From assembly GCA_947174175.1 (NCBI GenBank), contig CAMWHW010000054.1, positions 1 through 6,582 of the forward strand: 6,582 nt of DNA, written 5' to 3'. Position numbers and translations under genes: made by a program. Shown here piece after piece: positions 1-5,683 of this stretch. How positions within the stretch are numbered: position 1 is the first letter of the stretch; each line of letters opens with the position of its first letter. Source of the DNA: an uncultured Clostridia bacterium (lineage in GTDB: Bacteria; Bacillota; Clostridia; Christensenellales; Borkfalkiaceae). The notes under the pieces are model-generated. The model was given only the letters and a program-made list of their open reading frames with translations, did not search any database and was not told where the DNA came from.

Positions 1-1
1 G

Positions 2-922
2 CTTTCTTCCTTCGGGCTTGCGCTGCTTTTGGTGGCGTGTCTGATGCCGCTTTTAAAACGGCTTAAAGCGGGACAGTACATTTTAGGGTACGTAAAGGAA
101 CATAAAAATAAAAGCGGCACGCCCACTATGGGCGGGCTGGCTTTTATTACGGCGATAATAATAATTTCTATTATCTTTTACAGATTTCAGGACAAGACCG
201 TAAATTTAACTTTAATAACTGTCGGCGGCTTTATGCTGGTCGGCTTTTTGGACGACTTTTTAAAAATCTACCGCAAGGAAAACGAGGGGCTTAAACCCTA
301 TCAGAAGATTATTTTCCAGCTTGCAATCGCAGTAATTGCCGCGGTATATTGCTACGTCAACAAATTGACCCGTCTGTACGTTCCGTTCGGCGGCGGGCTG
401 AGCTTCGATATTTACTGGGGAATTATTCCTCTGGTCATTTTCGTGTTTCTTGCAAGCGTTAACTGCGTTAATCTTACCGACGGACTTGACGGTCTTGCGG
501 GAGGGACGAGCCTTGCGTACCTTGCGGCGGTCGGCGTAATGCTCGCCGCGGGCGGAAGTTCGATTGCGGAAGTCTGCTTTATAGGAGTGGGCGCGCTTGC
601 GGCGTTTTTGATTTTTAACGCAAATAAGGCAAGCATATTTATGGGAGATACTGGTTCGCTTGCCCTCGGCGGACTTATAGCGTGCGTCACGGTATTTTCG
701 GGCAATACGCTTTATCTTCCGATTATCGGAATCACCTTCGTTTTTTCGGGAATATCCGTAATAGTACAAGTAATATATTATAAGCGTACGGGACGCAGAG
801 TGTTTCTGATGGCGCCGCTTCACCATCATTTTCAGATGAAGGGATATACGGAGTGCAAAATTTCCTACGTATACGCTCTTGCAACTGCGGTAATCGGTAT
901 AATATGTATTATTTTTATGTGA
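2..922 (+). CDS. mraY: Phospho-N-acetylmuramoyl-pentapeptide-transferase MraY (5' partial)
   Basis: MraY is an integral membrane enzyme that transfers phospho-MurNAc-pentapeptide from its UDP carrier to undecaprenyl phosphate, making lipid I. The reading frame is open from position 2, so the true start lies upstream. The 306 visible codons suggest about 15 to 20 N-terminal residues are missing compared with the roughly 320 usual in Gram-positive bacteria. Counting from the first visible codon, the family signatures appear in order: GTPTMGG near residue 39, the Mg-binding DDFLK at 84-88, NLTDGLDGLAG at 157-167, FMGDTGS with the catalytic-type Asp at 216, and the HHHF loop at 274-277. Hydrophobic segments fill the intervals, as expected for a protein with about ten membrane spans. 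One small variation is NANKAS before FMGDTGS, where many family members have a Pro. The stop codon TGA (920-922) overlaps the GAGG ribosome binding site of murD, which indicates a shared operon. Identification is very secure. Confidence 0.97.
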   Translation, partial: LSSFGLALLLVACLMPLLKRLKAGQYILGYVKEHKNKSGTPTMGGLAFITAIIIISIIFYRFQDKTVNLTLITVGGFMLVGFLDDFLKIYRKENEGLKPYQKIIFQLAIAVIAAVYCYVNKLTRLYVPFGGGLSFDIYWGIIPLVIFVFLASVNCVNLTDGLDGLAGGTSLAYLAAVGVMLAAGGSSIAEVCFIGVGALAAFLIFNANKASIFMGDTGSLALGGLIACVTVFSGNTLYLPIIGITFVFSGISVIVQVIYYKRTGRRVFLMAPLHHHFQMKGYTECKISYVYALATAVIGIICIIFM

Positions 923-928
923 GGTAAA

Positions 929-2281
929 ATGTTTTTCGGTAATCAGAAATTTTTGGTGGCAGGTATGTCGCGTTCGGGCGAGGGCTGCGCAAACTTCCTT
1001 CTAAGAAGGGGCGCAAAGGTTTTTATCTATGACGACGTCGTGACGGACAAGGTGGCTGAGGTTATGAATTCTTTGCGGGACAAGGGTGCGGTAGCTGTTT
1101 CCGCGGAAAGTCTTAACGATGCGGTAAACGTGTGCGATATACTCGTTATCAGTCCCGGGATTCCGATAGACAACCCCTTGCCCGTAGCTTTTCGTAAGCT
1201 CGGCAAGGCGATAATAGGCGAGGAGGAGCTTGCGGCAATGTTCCTGCGTGCGCCCGCGGTTGCGGTTACGGGAACCAACGGTAAGACGACCACCGTTTCC
1301 ATGCTGGAAAGTATTACGGCGGCGTGCGGCAAAAAGGGCGTGCCCTGCGGTAACTACGGCAATCCGCTTATCAACGTGGTGGAAGAGCTGGGCTACGACG
1401 ATTTGGCGCTTCTGGAAATTTCTTCCTTTCAGCTTGAAACGCTGTTCAGTCTGCGTCCGCATATAGCGGTTATAACCAATATAACCGAGGACCATCTTAA
1501 CCGCCACTACAATATGGACAACTACGTCTTCTTAAAGAGCAAGCTTATCCGCACACTGCGTGAAAGCGAGTACGCCGTTCTCAATTACGACGACGAAAGG
1601 GTAAGACAGCTCGCCAAGGTTACCCGCGCAAAGGTTATATGGTTTTCCGCAATTCAGCAGGTGGAGGGCGCGTATCTCGACGGCGGGTCGATTTATTATA
1701 ACGGCGAAAGATATTTCGGTATAGAGAATATGTCGCTCGGCGGCTTACATAACGTCTACAATGCACTGGCTTGCGTGGCGGTTTCCGCATTGCTGGGACT
1801 GGATAAGGCGGCAAGCGCAAACGCAATCTGCAAATTCAAAGGGGTCAAACACAGAATTCAGCTCGTGGCGGAAGTGGACGGCGTTACTTACATAAACGAC
1901 AGTAAGGGCACCAACGTTGACGCAACGCTTAAAGCGGTTGAAAGCGCAACCCGTCCCACGATTTTGCTTCTCGGCGGAAAGGATAAGGGTTACGATTATG
2001 CACCTTTATTTGAAGCTTTAAGTAAAAGCAGGGTGGTGCACGCGGTTATATACGGCGAAAACAGATTCAAAATGCTGGACAGCGCAGTCGGGTCGGGTTT
2101 CTATTCCTTCTCGCTGTGCGCGGAATTCGAAACTGCCGTGCATCTTGCAATGTTTGTAGCCAAGCCCGGGCAGAGCGTTCTGTTAAGCCCCGCAAGCGCA
2201 AGCTTCGATGAATTTGCGGGATACGAGGAGCGCGGCGACGCCTTTACTAAACTCGTGGAAGGGCTGCGCGATGAAAATTAA
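929..2281 (+). CDS. murD: UDP-N-acetylmuramoylalanine--D-glutamate ligase MurD
   Basis: MurD is the cytoplasmic ATP-dependent ligase that adds D-glutamate to UDP-MurNAc-L-Ala. The protein has 450 residues, the normal length. The N-terminal Rossmann-like UDP-binding domain (about 1-108) contains GMSRSGEG at 12-19 and SPG at 75-77. The central ATPase domain has the P-loop GTNGKTTT at 115-122, LEISSFQLE at 162-170, NITEDHLNRH at 184-193 and the candidate carbamylated lysine K205 in SKL. It also has HNVYNAL at 274-280. The C-terminal domain has NDSKGTN at 323-329, LLLGGKDKG at 346-354 and the family-typical SPASASFDEF...YEERGDAF from about 420 to 439. The ATG at 929 is preceded by GAGG (921-924), which overlaps the mraY stop, with a gap of 6 nt between the stop and this start. 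All catalytic motifs look intact. The last 11 nt overlap the start of ftsW. Confidence 0.98.
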   Translation: MFFGNQKFLVAGMSRSGEGCANFLLRRGAKVFIYDDVVTDKVAEVMNSLRDKGAVAVSAESLNDAVNVCDILVISPGIPIDNPLPVAFRKLGKAIIGEEELAAMFLRAPAVAVTGTNGKTTTVSMLESITAACGKKGVPCGNYGNPLINVVEELGYDDLALLEISSFQLETLFSLRPHIAVITNITEDHLNRHYNMDNYVFLKSKLIRTLRESEYAVLNYDDERVRQLAKVTRAKVIWFSAIQQVEGAYLDGGSIYYNGERYFGIENMSLGGLHNVYNALACVAVSALLGLDKAASANAICKFKGVKHRIQLVAEVDGVTYINDSKGTNVDATLKAVESATRPTILLLGGKDKGYDYAPLFEALSKSRVVHAVIYGENRFKMLDSAVGSGFYSFSLCAEFETAVHLAMFVAKPGQSVLLSPASASFDEFAGYEERGDAFTKLVEGLRDEN

Positions 2282-3377
2282 AAAAACAGGCAAAGAAAAA
2301 AGAGCGGGAGATATCCCGCTTTTAATATGTGTTTTTTTAATGGTGGGTTTTGGTTGCCTGATGATATATTCGGCAAGTTCCTATGTCGGCGAGGTGCAGT
2401 ACGGGGATAAGCTTTTCTTCGTCAAAAAGCAGCTTATCGGCGTAGCCGTAGGCGCGCTTGCGGTGTTCGGGTTGCAGTTCCTGCCCTATCAGAAGCTCGC
2501 AAAGCTGAAAATTCCCGCGGTTATAGTGGCTGTCATTCTGCTCGCGCTGGTATTCGTTCCCGGGGTAGGCGTAACCAACTACGGCGCAACGCGGTGGATA
2601 GGTTTCGGCTCGTTTACTCTGCAACCGTCGGAAATTGCAAAATACGCGTTCGTCATATTCACGGCGGCGTACTTTTCAAAAAATTACGAAAAGGTAAAAA
2701 CCTTCCGCGGCGTTCTGCCCGTGCTTGCCGTCGGCATACTTTTCTGTCTGCTGATAATCGCCGAACCAAACATGTCCATAACAATGTGCGTCGGGCTTTT
2801 GATGCTTGCAATGATTTTTTTAAGCGGCACCAATCTGAAAACTTTTGCGATAATTTTGATTCCGTTCGTAATCGCAGTGCCCGTGCTCATCTTGTTGGAG
2901 CCGTACCGTTTGCAGCGCCTGAGTGCGTTTATCGACCCGTGGGCATCGCCAAAAGGCGACGGCTATCAGCTTATCCAGTCGCTGTACGCGCTCGGCAACG
3001 GCGGACTTTTCGGCGTGGGACTGTTCAATTCAACCCAGAAATACCGCTTTCTTCCCTTTGCCGAAAGCGACTTTATAATGTCGGTTATGGGGGAGGAACT
3101 GGGCTTTTTCGGACTCGCCGCGTTCTTTCTGGTAAGCGGATTTATAATTTACCGCGGGTTCCGTATAGCTTCGCGCTGTAAGGACAGATTCGGTTTTTTG
3201 CTTTCTTCCGGCATAACGCTGGTTTACGGAATACAGGTGGTAATAAACGCGCTCGTCGTAAGCGGAACCATTCCGCCTACGGGACTGCCCTTGCCGCTTA
3301 TCAGCAGCGGTAACACTTCGCTCATAATAACCATGGCGTCTATGGGGGTACTGTACGCCGTGTCCCGCACTAATTAA
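2271..3377 (+). CDS. ftsW: SEDS-family peptidoglycan glycosyltransferase FtsW
   Basis: FtsW polymerises lipid II into septal glycan together with a class B penicillin-binding protein. The 368-residue product starts at the ATG at 2271, supported by GGAAGGG at 2257-2263 with 7 nt spacing and by the typical basic N terminus (MKIKKTGKEKR) before the first membrane span. The frame is also open further upstream, inside murD, but that extension has no family features. About ten hydrophobic spans are visible, beginning at 15-36. Signatures are YGATRWI (W109) and QPSE at 118-121, AEPNMS at 164-169, GYQLIQSLYALGNGG at 231-245, LPFAESDFI with D267 at the position of the proposed catalytic Asp, GEELGF at 274-279, and PPTGLPLPLISSGNTS at 335-350. 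RodA and SpoVE are related alternatives; the divisome context and motifs favour FtsW, although a SpoVE-like role in a spore former cannot be excluded. A strong hairpin lies in its first 20 codons. Confidence 0.95.
   Translation: MKIKKTGKEKRAGDIPLLICVFLMVGFGCLMIYSASSYVGEVQYGDKLFFVKKQLIGVAVGALAVFGLQFLPYQKLAKLKIPAVIVAVILLALVFVPGVGVTNYGATRWIGFGSFTLQPSEIAKYAFVIFTAAYFSKNYEKVKTFRGVLPVLAVGILFCLLIIAEPNMSITMCVGLLMLAMIFLSGTNLKTFAIILIPFVIAVPVLILLEPYRLQRLSAFIDPWASPKGDGYQLIQSLYALGNGGLFGVGLFNSTQKYRFLPFAESDFIMSVMGEELGFFGLAAFFLVSGFIIYRGFRIASRCKDRFGFLLSSGITLVYGIQVVINALVVSGTIPPTGLPLPLISSGNTSLIITMASMGVLYAVSRTN
2300..2323 (+). other. Terminator-like hairpin inside the ftsW 5' coding region
   Basis: A perfect 7-bp stem, AGCGGGA (2303-2309) with TCCCGCT (2314-2320), closes a GATA loop. 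It can be extended by one G-U and two A-U pairs to 2300 and 2323. T2320-T2323 form a short U tract and a T7 run follows at 2332-2338. The structure begins about 30 nt after the ftsW start codon and only about 20 nt past the murD stop. Geometrically it resembles an intrinsic terminator or a translation-dependent attenuator. No function is shown, and it also encodes ordinary FtsW residues (RAGDIPLL). Confidence 0.4.
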
Positions 3378-3403
3378 CACCGAAAAATCAATTCCCATAT
3401 AAT
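3374..3403 (+). promoter_or_regulatory. Candidate sigma-A-type promoter for murA-ftsQ
   Basis: TTAACA (3374-3379, five of six matches to TTGACA) overlaps the ftsW stop codon TAA (3375-3377). It is followed by a perfect TATAAT at 3398-3403 with an 18-bp spacer. The predicted start would be near 3410, giving a leader of about 115 nt before murA. This is a sequence match only. Its location at the beginning of the only gap in the mraY-ftsQ run supports a real internal promoter that lets murA and ftsQ be expressed apart from mraY-murD-ftsW. Confidence 0.6.
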
Positions 3404-3448
3404 AAAGTAGAGTAGCAGACGGGTATTCATTGCCCGTCGTACTCTTTA
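3403..3448 (+). other. Inverted repeat at the start of the murA leader
   Basis: The core stem is GACGGG (3418-3423) with CCCGTC (3433-3438) around a 9-nt loop. It continues outward past a small internal loop as AGTA (3411-3414) with TACT (3440-3443). After a 3-nt bulge, TAAAG (3403-3407) pairs with CTTTA (3444-3448). If transcription starts near 3410, only the inner part would be in the murA mRNA, right at its 5' end. In transcripts reading through from ftsW the whole structure would form. It could protect a 3' end or be part of a leader; only TTT follows it, so it is a poor intrinsic terminator. Confidence 0.4.
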
Positions 3449-3457
3449 CGGCGCGCA

Positions 3458-3488
3458 AAAAACGGAAAATTTTCAGCCGTTTTTGTTT
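3458..3488 (+). terminator. Weak terminator-like hairpin upstream of murA
   Basis: AAAAACGG (3458-3465) pairs with CCGTTTTT (3477-3484) around an 11-nt loop (AAAATTTTCAG), and GTTT follows. The A-tract/T-tract layout is what is seen at many bidirectional intrinsic terminators, but the GC core is only 3 bp, so its strength is doubtful. It would lie downstream of ftsW and also inside the leader of a murA transcript, where it could attenuate. Its real role is unknown. Confidence 0.3.
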
Positions 3489-3513
3489 GCGGGCTGCTTT
3501 ATTATTAACTTAC

Positions 3514-3519
3514 AGGGAG
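3514..3519 (+). promoter_or_regulatory. Ribosome binding site of murA
   Basis: AGGGAG lies 5 nt before the ATG at 3525. It decides this start over an in-frame TTG at 3483, which would add 14 residues not seen in MurA proteins. The product then begins MDKYIVNGG, as is normal for the family. Confidence 0.85.
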
Positions 3520-3524
3520 TTGTT

Positions 3525-4781
3525 ATGGATAAATACATTGTCAACGGGGGGAACAGTCTGTACGGTACGGTCAACATTCAGACGGCAAAAAACTCGGTTC
3601 TTCCGATTTTGGCGGCAAGCGTTTTAACCGACGAAAAAATCGTCATTCGCAACGTGCCCGCTATTTCGGACGTACATAATATGATTAAGATTCTGGGTTG
3701 TCTGGGTTGCCGCTGTACGTACGTCGACCGCGGCGTGGAAATAGACGCGTCCTGCTCCGATTGCTGTGAAATTCCGAGCGTGCTTGCGCGCGAACTGCGT
3801 TCGTCGGTATTTTTGCTCGGTTCGGTAATATCCCGCTTCCGCAAAGCTAAAATCGCATATCCCGGCGGCTGTGACATAGGCCTAAGACCGGTAGATCTCC
3901 ACCTGAACGGTTTAAAGAGACTGGGCGTACGAATCAACGAAGCCAACGGATACATATCCTGCGAATGCGAACAGCTTACGGGAAACGAGATAATGCTCGA
4001 TTGCCCCAGTGTGGGTGCGACCGAAAATATTATGCTTGCGGCCGTAAAGGCGGAGGGAACGACGGTGATCAAGAACGCCGCCAGGGAACCCGAAATAGAG
4101 GATTTGCAGAAATTTTTGAATTACATAGGAGCAAAGGTTTCCGGTGCGGGCACGGGAACGGTAATTATTCACGGTGTAAATAAGCTTGGCGGCGGTGAGT
4201 TTTTGCCAATCTGCGACAGGATAGAGGCGGGTACTTTTTTTATAGGTGCGGCCATGTGCGGAGGGGAAATACAGCTAAACGGCGTAAATGCGGAATTGTT
4301 GAGCTCGCTTTTACATAAACTTCGTGAAAACGGTTGCAAAATACGCGTAAAAGATGATAAAATAATATTGCGTAGCGACAAGCGTCCGTATTCGGTTAAG
4401 AGTATAGAAACTCAGCCCTATCCCGGGTTCCCTACCGACTTGCAGGCGCAGATGACGGCGCTCTGCTGCGTGTGCCGCGGGAACTCTATTGTGACCGAAA
4501 ATCTTTTCGAAACGCGCTATAAGTACGTGCCCGAACTCAAAAAGATGGGCGCGGATATTACGGTCATAGACCGCAACGCTTTCGTTCACGGCGTGGAAAA
4601 GCTTAAAGGTGCGGAAGTGATTGCGCACGATCTGCGCGGCGGCGCCGCGTTGGTTATAGCCGCATTGGCGGCGGAAGGAAGAAGCGAAATTTTCGATATA
4701 TCCCACATTGACAGAGGATATTCGGATTTTGAATATAAACTTAGGGCACTCGGGGGAGATGTCGTCCGCGTAGCCGTCTGA
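3525..4781 (+). CDS. murA: UDP-N-acetylglucosamine 1-carboxyvinyltransferase MurA
   Basis: MurA transfers enolpyruvate from PEP to UDP-GlcNAc, the first committed step of peptidoglycan synthesis in the cytoplasm. The 418 residues match the usual length and form the two-lobed EPSP-synthase fold. Active-site positions align with the well-studied E. coli enzyme: K22-N23 in AKNSVLPIL, R92 in ARELRSS, the catalytic Cys C116 in PGGCDIGLRPVDLH, D305 in PGFPTDLQAQM and R397 in HIDRGYSDFE. The Cys at 116 means the fosfomycin target residue is present. Oddities are T20 where the family usually has Gly before AKN, and an unusual number of cysteines (16), clustered at 59, 62, 64, 77, 80 and 81. The gene follows a 147-nt gap with its own candidate promoter, and ftsQ starts 6 nt after its stop. 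Many Bacillota carry two MurA paralogues; which one this is cannot be told here. Confidence 0.97.
   Translation: MDKYIVNGGNSLYGTVNIQTAKNSVLPILAASVLTDEKIVIRNVPAISDVHNMIKILGCLGCRCTYVDRGVEIDASCSDCCEIPSVLARELRSSVFLLGSVISRFRKAKIAYPGGCDIGLRPVDLHLNGLKRLGVRINEANGYISCECEQLTGNEIMLDCPSVGATENIMLAAVKAEGTTVIKNAAREPEIEDLQKFLNYIGAKVSGAGTGTVIIHGVNKLGGGEFLPICDRIEAGTFFIGAAMCGGEIQLNGVNAELLSSLLHKLRENGCKIRVKDDKIILRSDKRPYSVKSIETQPYPGFPTDLQAQMTALCCVCRGNSIVTENLFETRYKYVPELKKMGADITVIDRNAFVHGVEKLKGAEVIAHDLRGGAALVIAALAAEGRSEIFDISHIDRGYSDFEYKLRALGGDVVRVAV
3692..3709 (+). repeat. Perfect 9-bp tandem duplication in murA
   Basis: TCTGGGTTG occurs twice in direct succession (3692-3700 and 3701-3709). It encodes the repeated Leu-Gly-Cys at MurA residues 57-62. 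The unit is a multiple of three, so slippage would keep frame. The protein length here appears normal for the family, so this is probably sequence convergence rather than a recent insertion. Confidence 0.6.
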
Positions 4782-4787
4782 TTACGT

Positions 4788-5534
4788 ATGAAGTACACAA
4801 GAAAATTAATGGCCGTAGGCTTGGCAATAGTCTTCTGCATAGCGATCGTTATCGGTACGGGAATTATTTTATCCGTGCGCAATGTCAACGTGACCTATAT
4901 CGATTATTCGGGCAGATATACCGAGGTCGAGTACGCGGCGGCAAGAGAAAACTTAAACAAGTTGAAAGGTTCAGGCTTGCTCTTTATCGATGACGAGGAT
5001 GTTTTCGGTAAGGTTACGGCAACCGAAGTTCTTGCGGTCGAAAGCTATGAAAAGAAGTTTCCCTGTACGGTTAACGTCGTTATCCGCGAAAGGGTGGAGT
5101 GCTTCACTCTCAAAACCGAAAACGGGTATACGGTATACGATAGCTACGGCAAAGAAATAAGAAGCGTGGATACGGAGGAAGCTCCCGTCAATACGCTGGA
5201 CGGTTGCCCCAACGTTATTTTGGATTGCCTTCCCGACCAGGTGGAAGAGCTTGCGGCCGTATGCCGTTATTTCGAGGAAAACTTCGGCGCTCTCAGAAGA
5301 TTGGTGAGCGGCGTTTCGGCAAAGAAATATCTCGATTTGCAAATCGCCACTATAACTTTGCGGAGCGGAGTTACCGTTTCTATAAGCGATTGGAGGACGT
5401 CAACGGAGCAGAAAATCAAAAAGGCTTACGAAACCTATTCCTCGCTCAAAGACTACCAGCGCGCGGGCGGAACGATAACCGTAATCGACGGCAGAGACGG
5501 TGTCGGTGCGGTCTCGAAATATAACCCTGCGTAA
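4788..5534 (+). CDS. ftsQ: Cell division protein FtsQ/DivIB
   Basis: FtsQ (DivIB in Gram-positive bacteria) is a bitopic divisome protein that scaffolds FtsL, FtsB and the septal synthase. The 248-residue product has a short basic cytoplasmic tail (KYTRK), one membrane span at about 8-29 and an extracellular part. The start of the POTRA domain is VRNVNV at 30-35. The domain closes with a KFPCTVNVVIRERVECF-like segment at about 90-106, the family's typical fP-x-v-x-v-x-Er pattern. The beta region to about residue 235 is weakly conserved, and there is no long C-terminal tail. Length resembles the B. subtilis protein (about 260). No convincing Shine-Dalgarno sequence precedes the ATG, so translation is probably coupled to murA, whose stop is 6 nt upstream. 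An alternative ATG at 4809 (M8) would remove the basic tail and is less likely. A strong terminator follows within 25 nt. Confidence 0.9.
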   Translation: MKYTRKLMAVGLAIVFCIAIVIGTGIILSVRNVNVTYIDYSGRYTEVEYAAARENLNKLKGSGLLFIDDEDVFGKVTATEVLAVESYEKKFPCTVNVVIRERVECFTLKTENGYTVYDSYGKEIRSVDTEEAPVNTLDGCPNVILDCLPDQVEELAAVCRYFEENFGALRRLVSGVSAKKYLDLQIATITLRSGVTVSISDWRTSTEQKIKKAYETYSSLKDYQRAGGTITVIDGRDGVGAVSKYNPA

Positions 5535-5556
5535 GCAATTATAACTATTAAATATC

Positions 5557-5593
5557 ATGCAGTCCGAAATTTGTTGCGGGCTGCATTTTTTTT
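5557..5593 (+). terminator. Rho-independent terminator after ftsQ
   Basis: ATGCAGTCCG (5557-5566) pairs with CGGGCTGCAT (5577-5586), a 10-bp stem with a single T-G wobble. The loop is AAATTTGTTG, and a run of eight T at 5586-5593 follows (the first T also closes the stem). It begins 22 nt after the ftsQ stop and is the clear end of the upstream transcription unit. Confidence 0.93.
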
Positions 5594-5603
5594 GCGTATT
5601 ATG

Positions 5604-5633
5604 TTGACAAAAAAGTATTCACTATTATATAAT
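5604..5633 (+). promoter_or_regulatory. Consensus sigma-A-type promoter for the ftsA-like gene
   Basis: TTGACA (5604-5609) and TATAAT (5628-5633) both match the vegetative consensus perfectly, with an 18-bp spacer. The promoter starts 10 nt after the T run of the ftsQ terminator, and the predicted start is near 5640. The leader would be about 44 nt. It makes the ftsA-like gene the first gene of a separate and potentially strongly expressed unit. Confidence 0.88.
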
Positions 5634-5640
5634 AATAGTC

Positions 5641-5654
5641 AGGTGAAATCACCT
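5641..5654 (+). promoter_or_regulatory. Short palindrome at the predicted transcription start
   Basis: AGGTGA and TCACCT flank a 2-nt centre (AA), forming a 14-bp inverted repeat immediately downstream of the -10 box. In DNA it has the size and position of a repressor operator. In RNA it could form a 5-bp hairpin with an AAAT loop at the very 5' end of the mRNA. The sequence cannot tell which, and no matching regulator is visible. Confidence 0.45.
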
Positions 5655-5675
5655 ATCGACAAATACTAAGCAGGT

Positions 5676-5679
5676 AAGG
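5676..5679 (+). promoter_or_regulatory. Ribosome binding site of the ftsA-like gene
   Basis: AAGG at 5676-5679 lies 4 nt before the GTG start; GCAGG at 5670-5674 is an alternative at 9 nt. Both are modest. They overlap an in-frame TAA (5675-5677), which fixes the start to the only initiation codon between it and the conserved N-terminal motif. Confidence 0.6.
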
Positions 5680-5683
5680 TCAG

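Noticed and set aside
260..829. Long open frame on the - strand across mraY
   Set aside because: Basic, low-complexity translation antisense to a clearly conserved gene; a shadow of the codon pattern.
2208..2270. Upstream extension of the ftsW frame
   Set aside because: The added residues lie within murD, show no family similarity, and the ATG at 2271 has a well-spaced ribosome binding site.
2594..3181. Long + strand open frame inside ftsW in another frame
   Set aside because: Arg-rich translation with no recognisable domain, fully inside a conserved SEDS gene.
3483..3524. TTG start that would extend MurA by 14 residues
   Set aside because: AGGGAG five nt before ATG 3525 and the standard MurA N terminus both favour the ATG.
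3378..3524. Possible small gene or murG remnant in the ftsW-murA gap
   Set aside because: All three forward frames are short or meet stops, with no MurG-like residues and no start preceded by a ribosome binding site.
5333..5346. Perfect 14-bp palindrome CGATTTGCAAATCG
   Set aside because: It lies deep inside the ftsQ coding region, and a single palindrome of this length is roughly expected by chance in a window this size.
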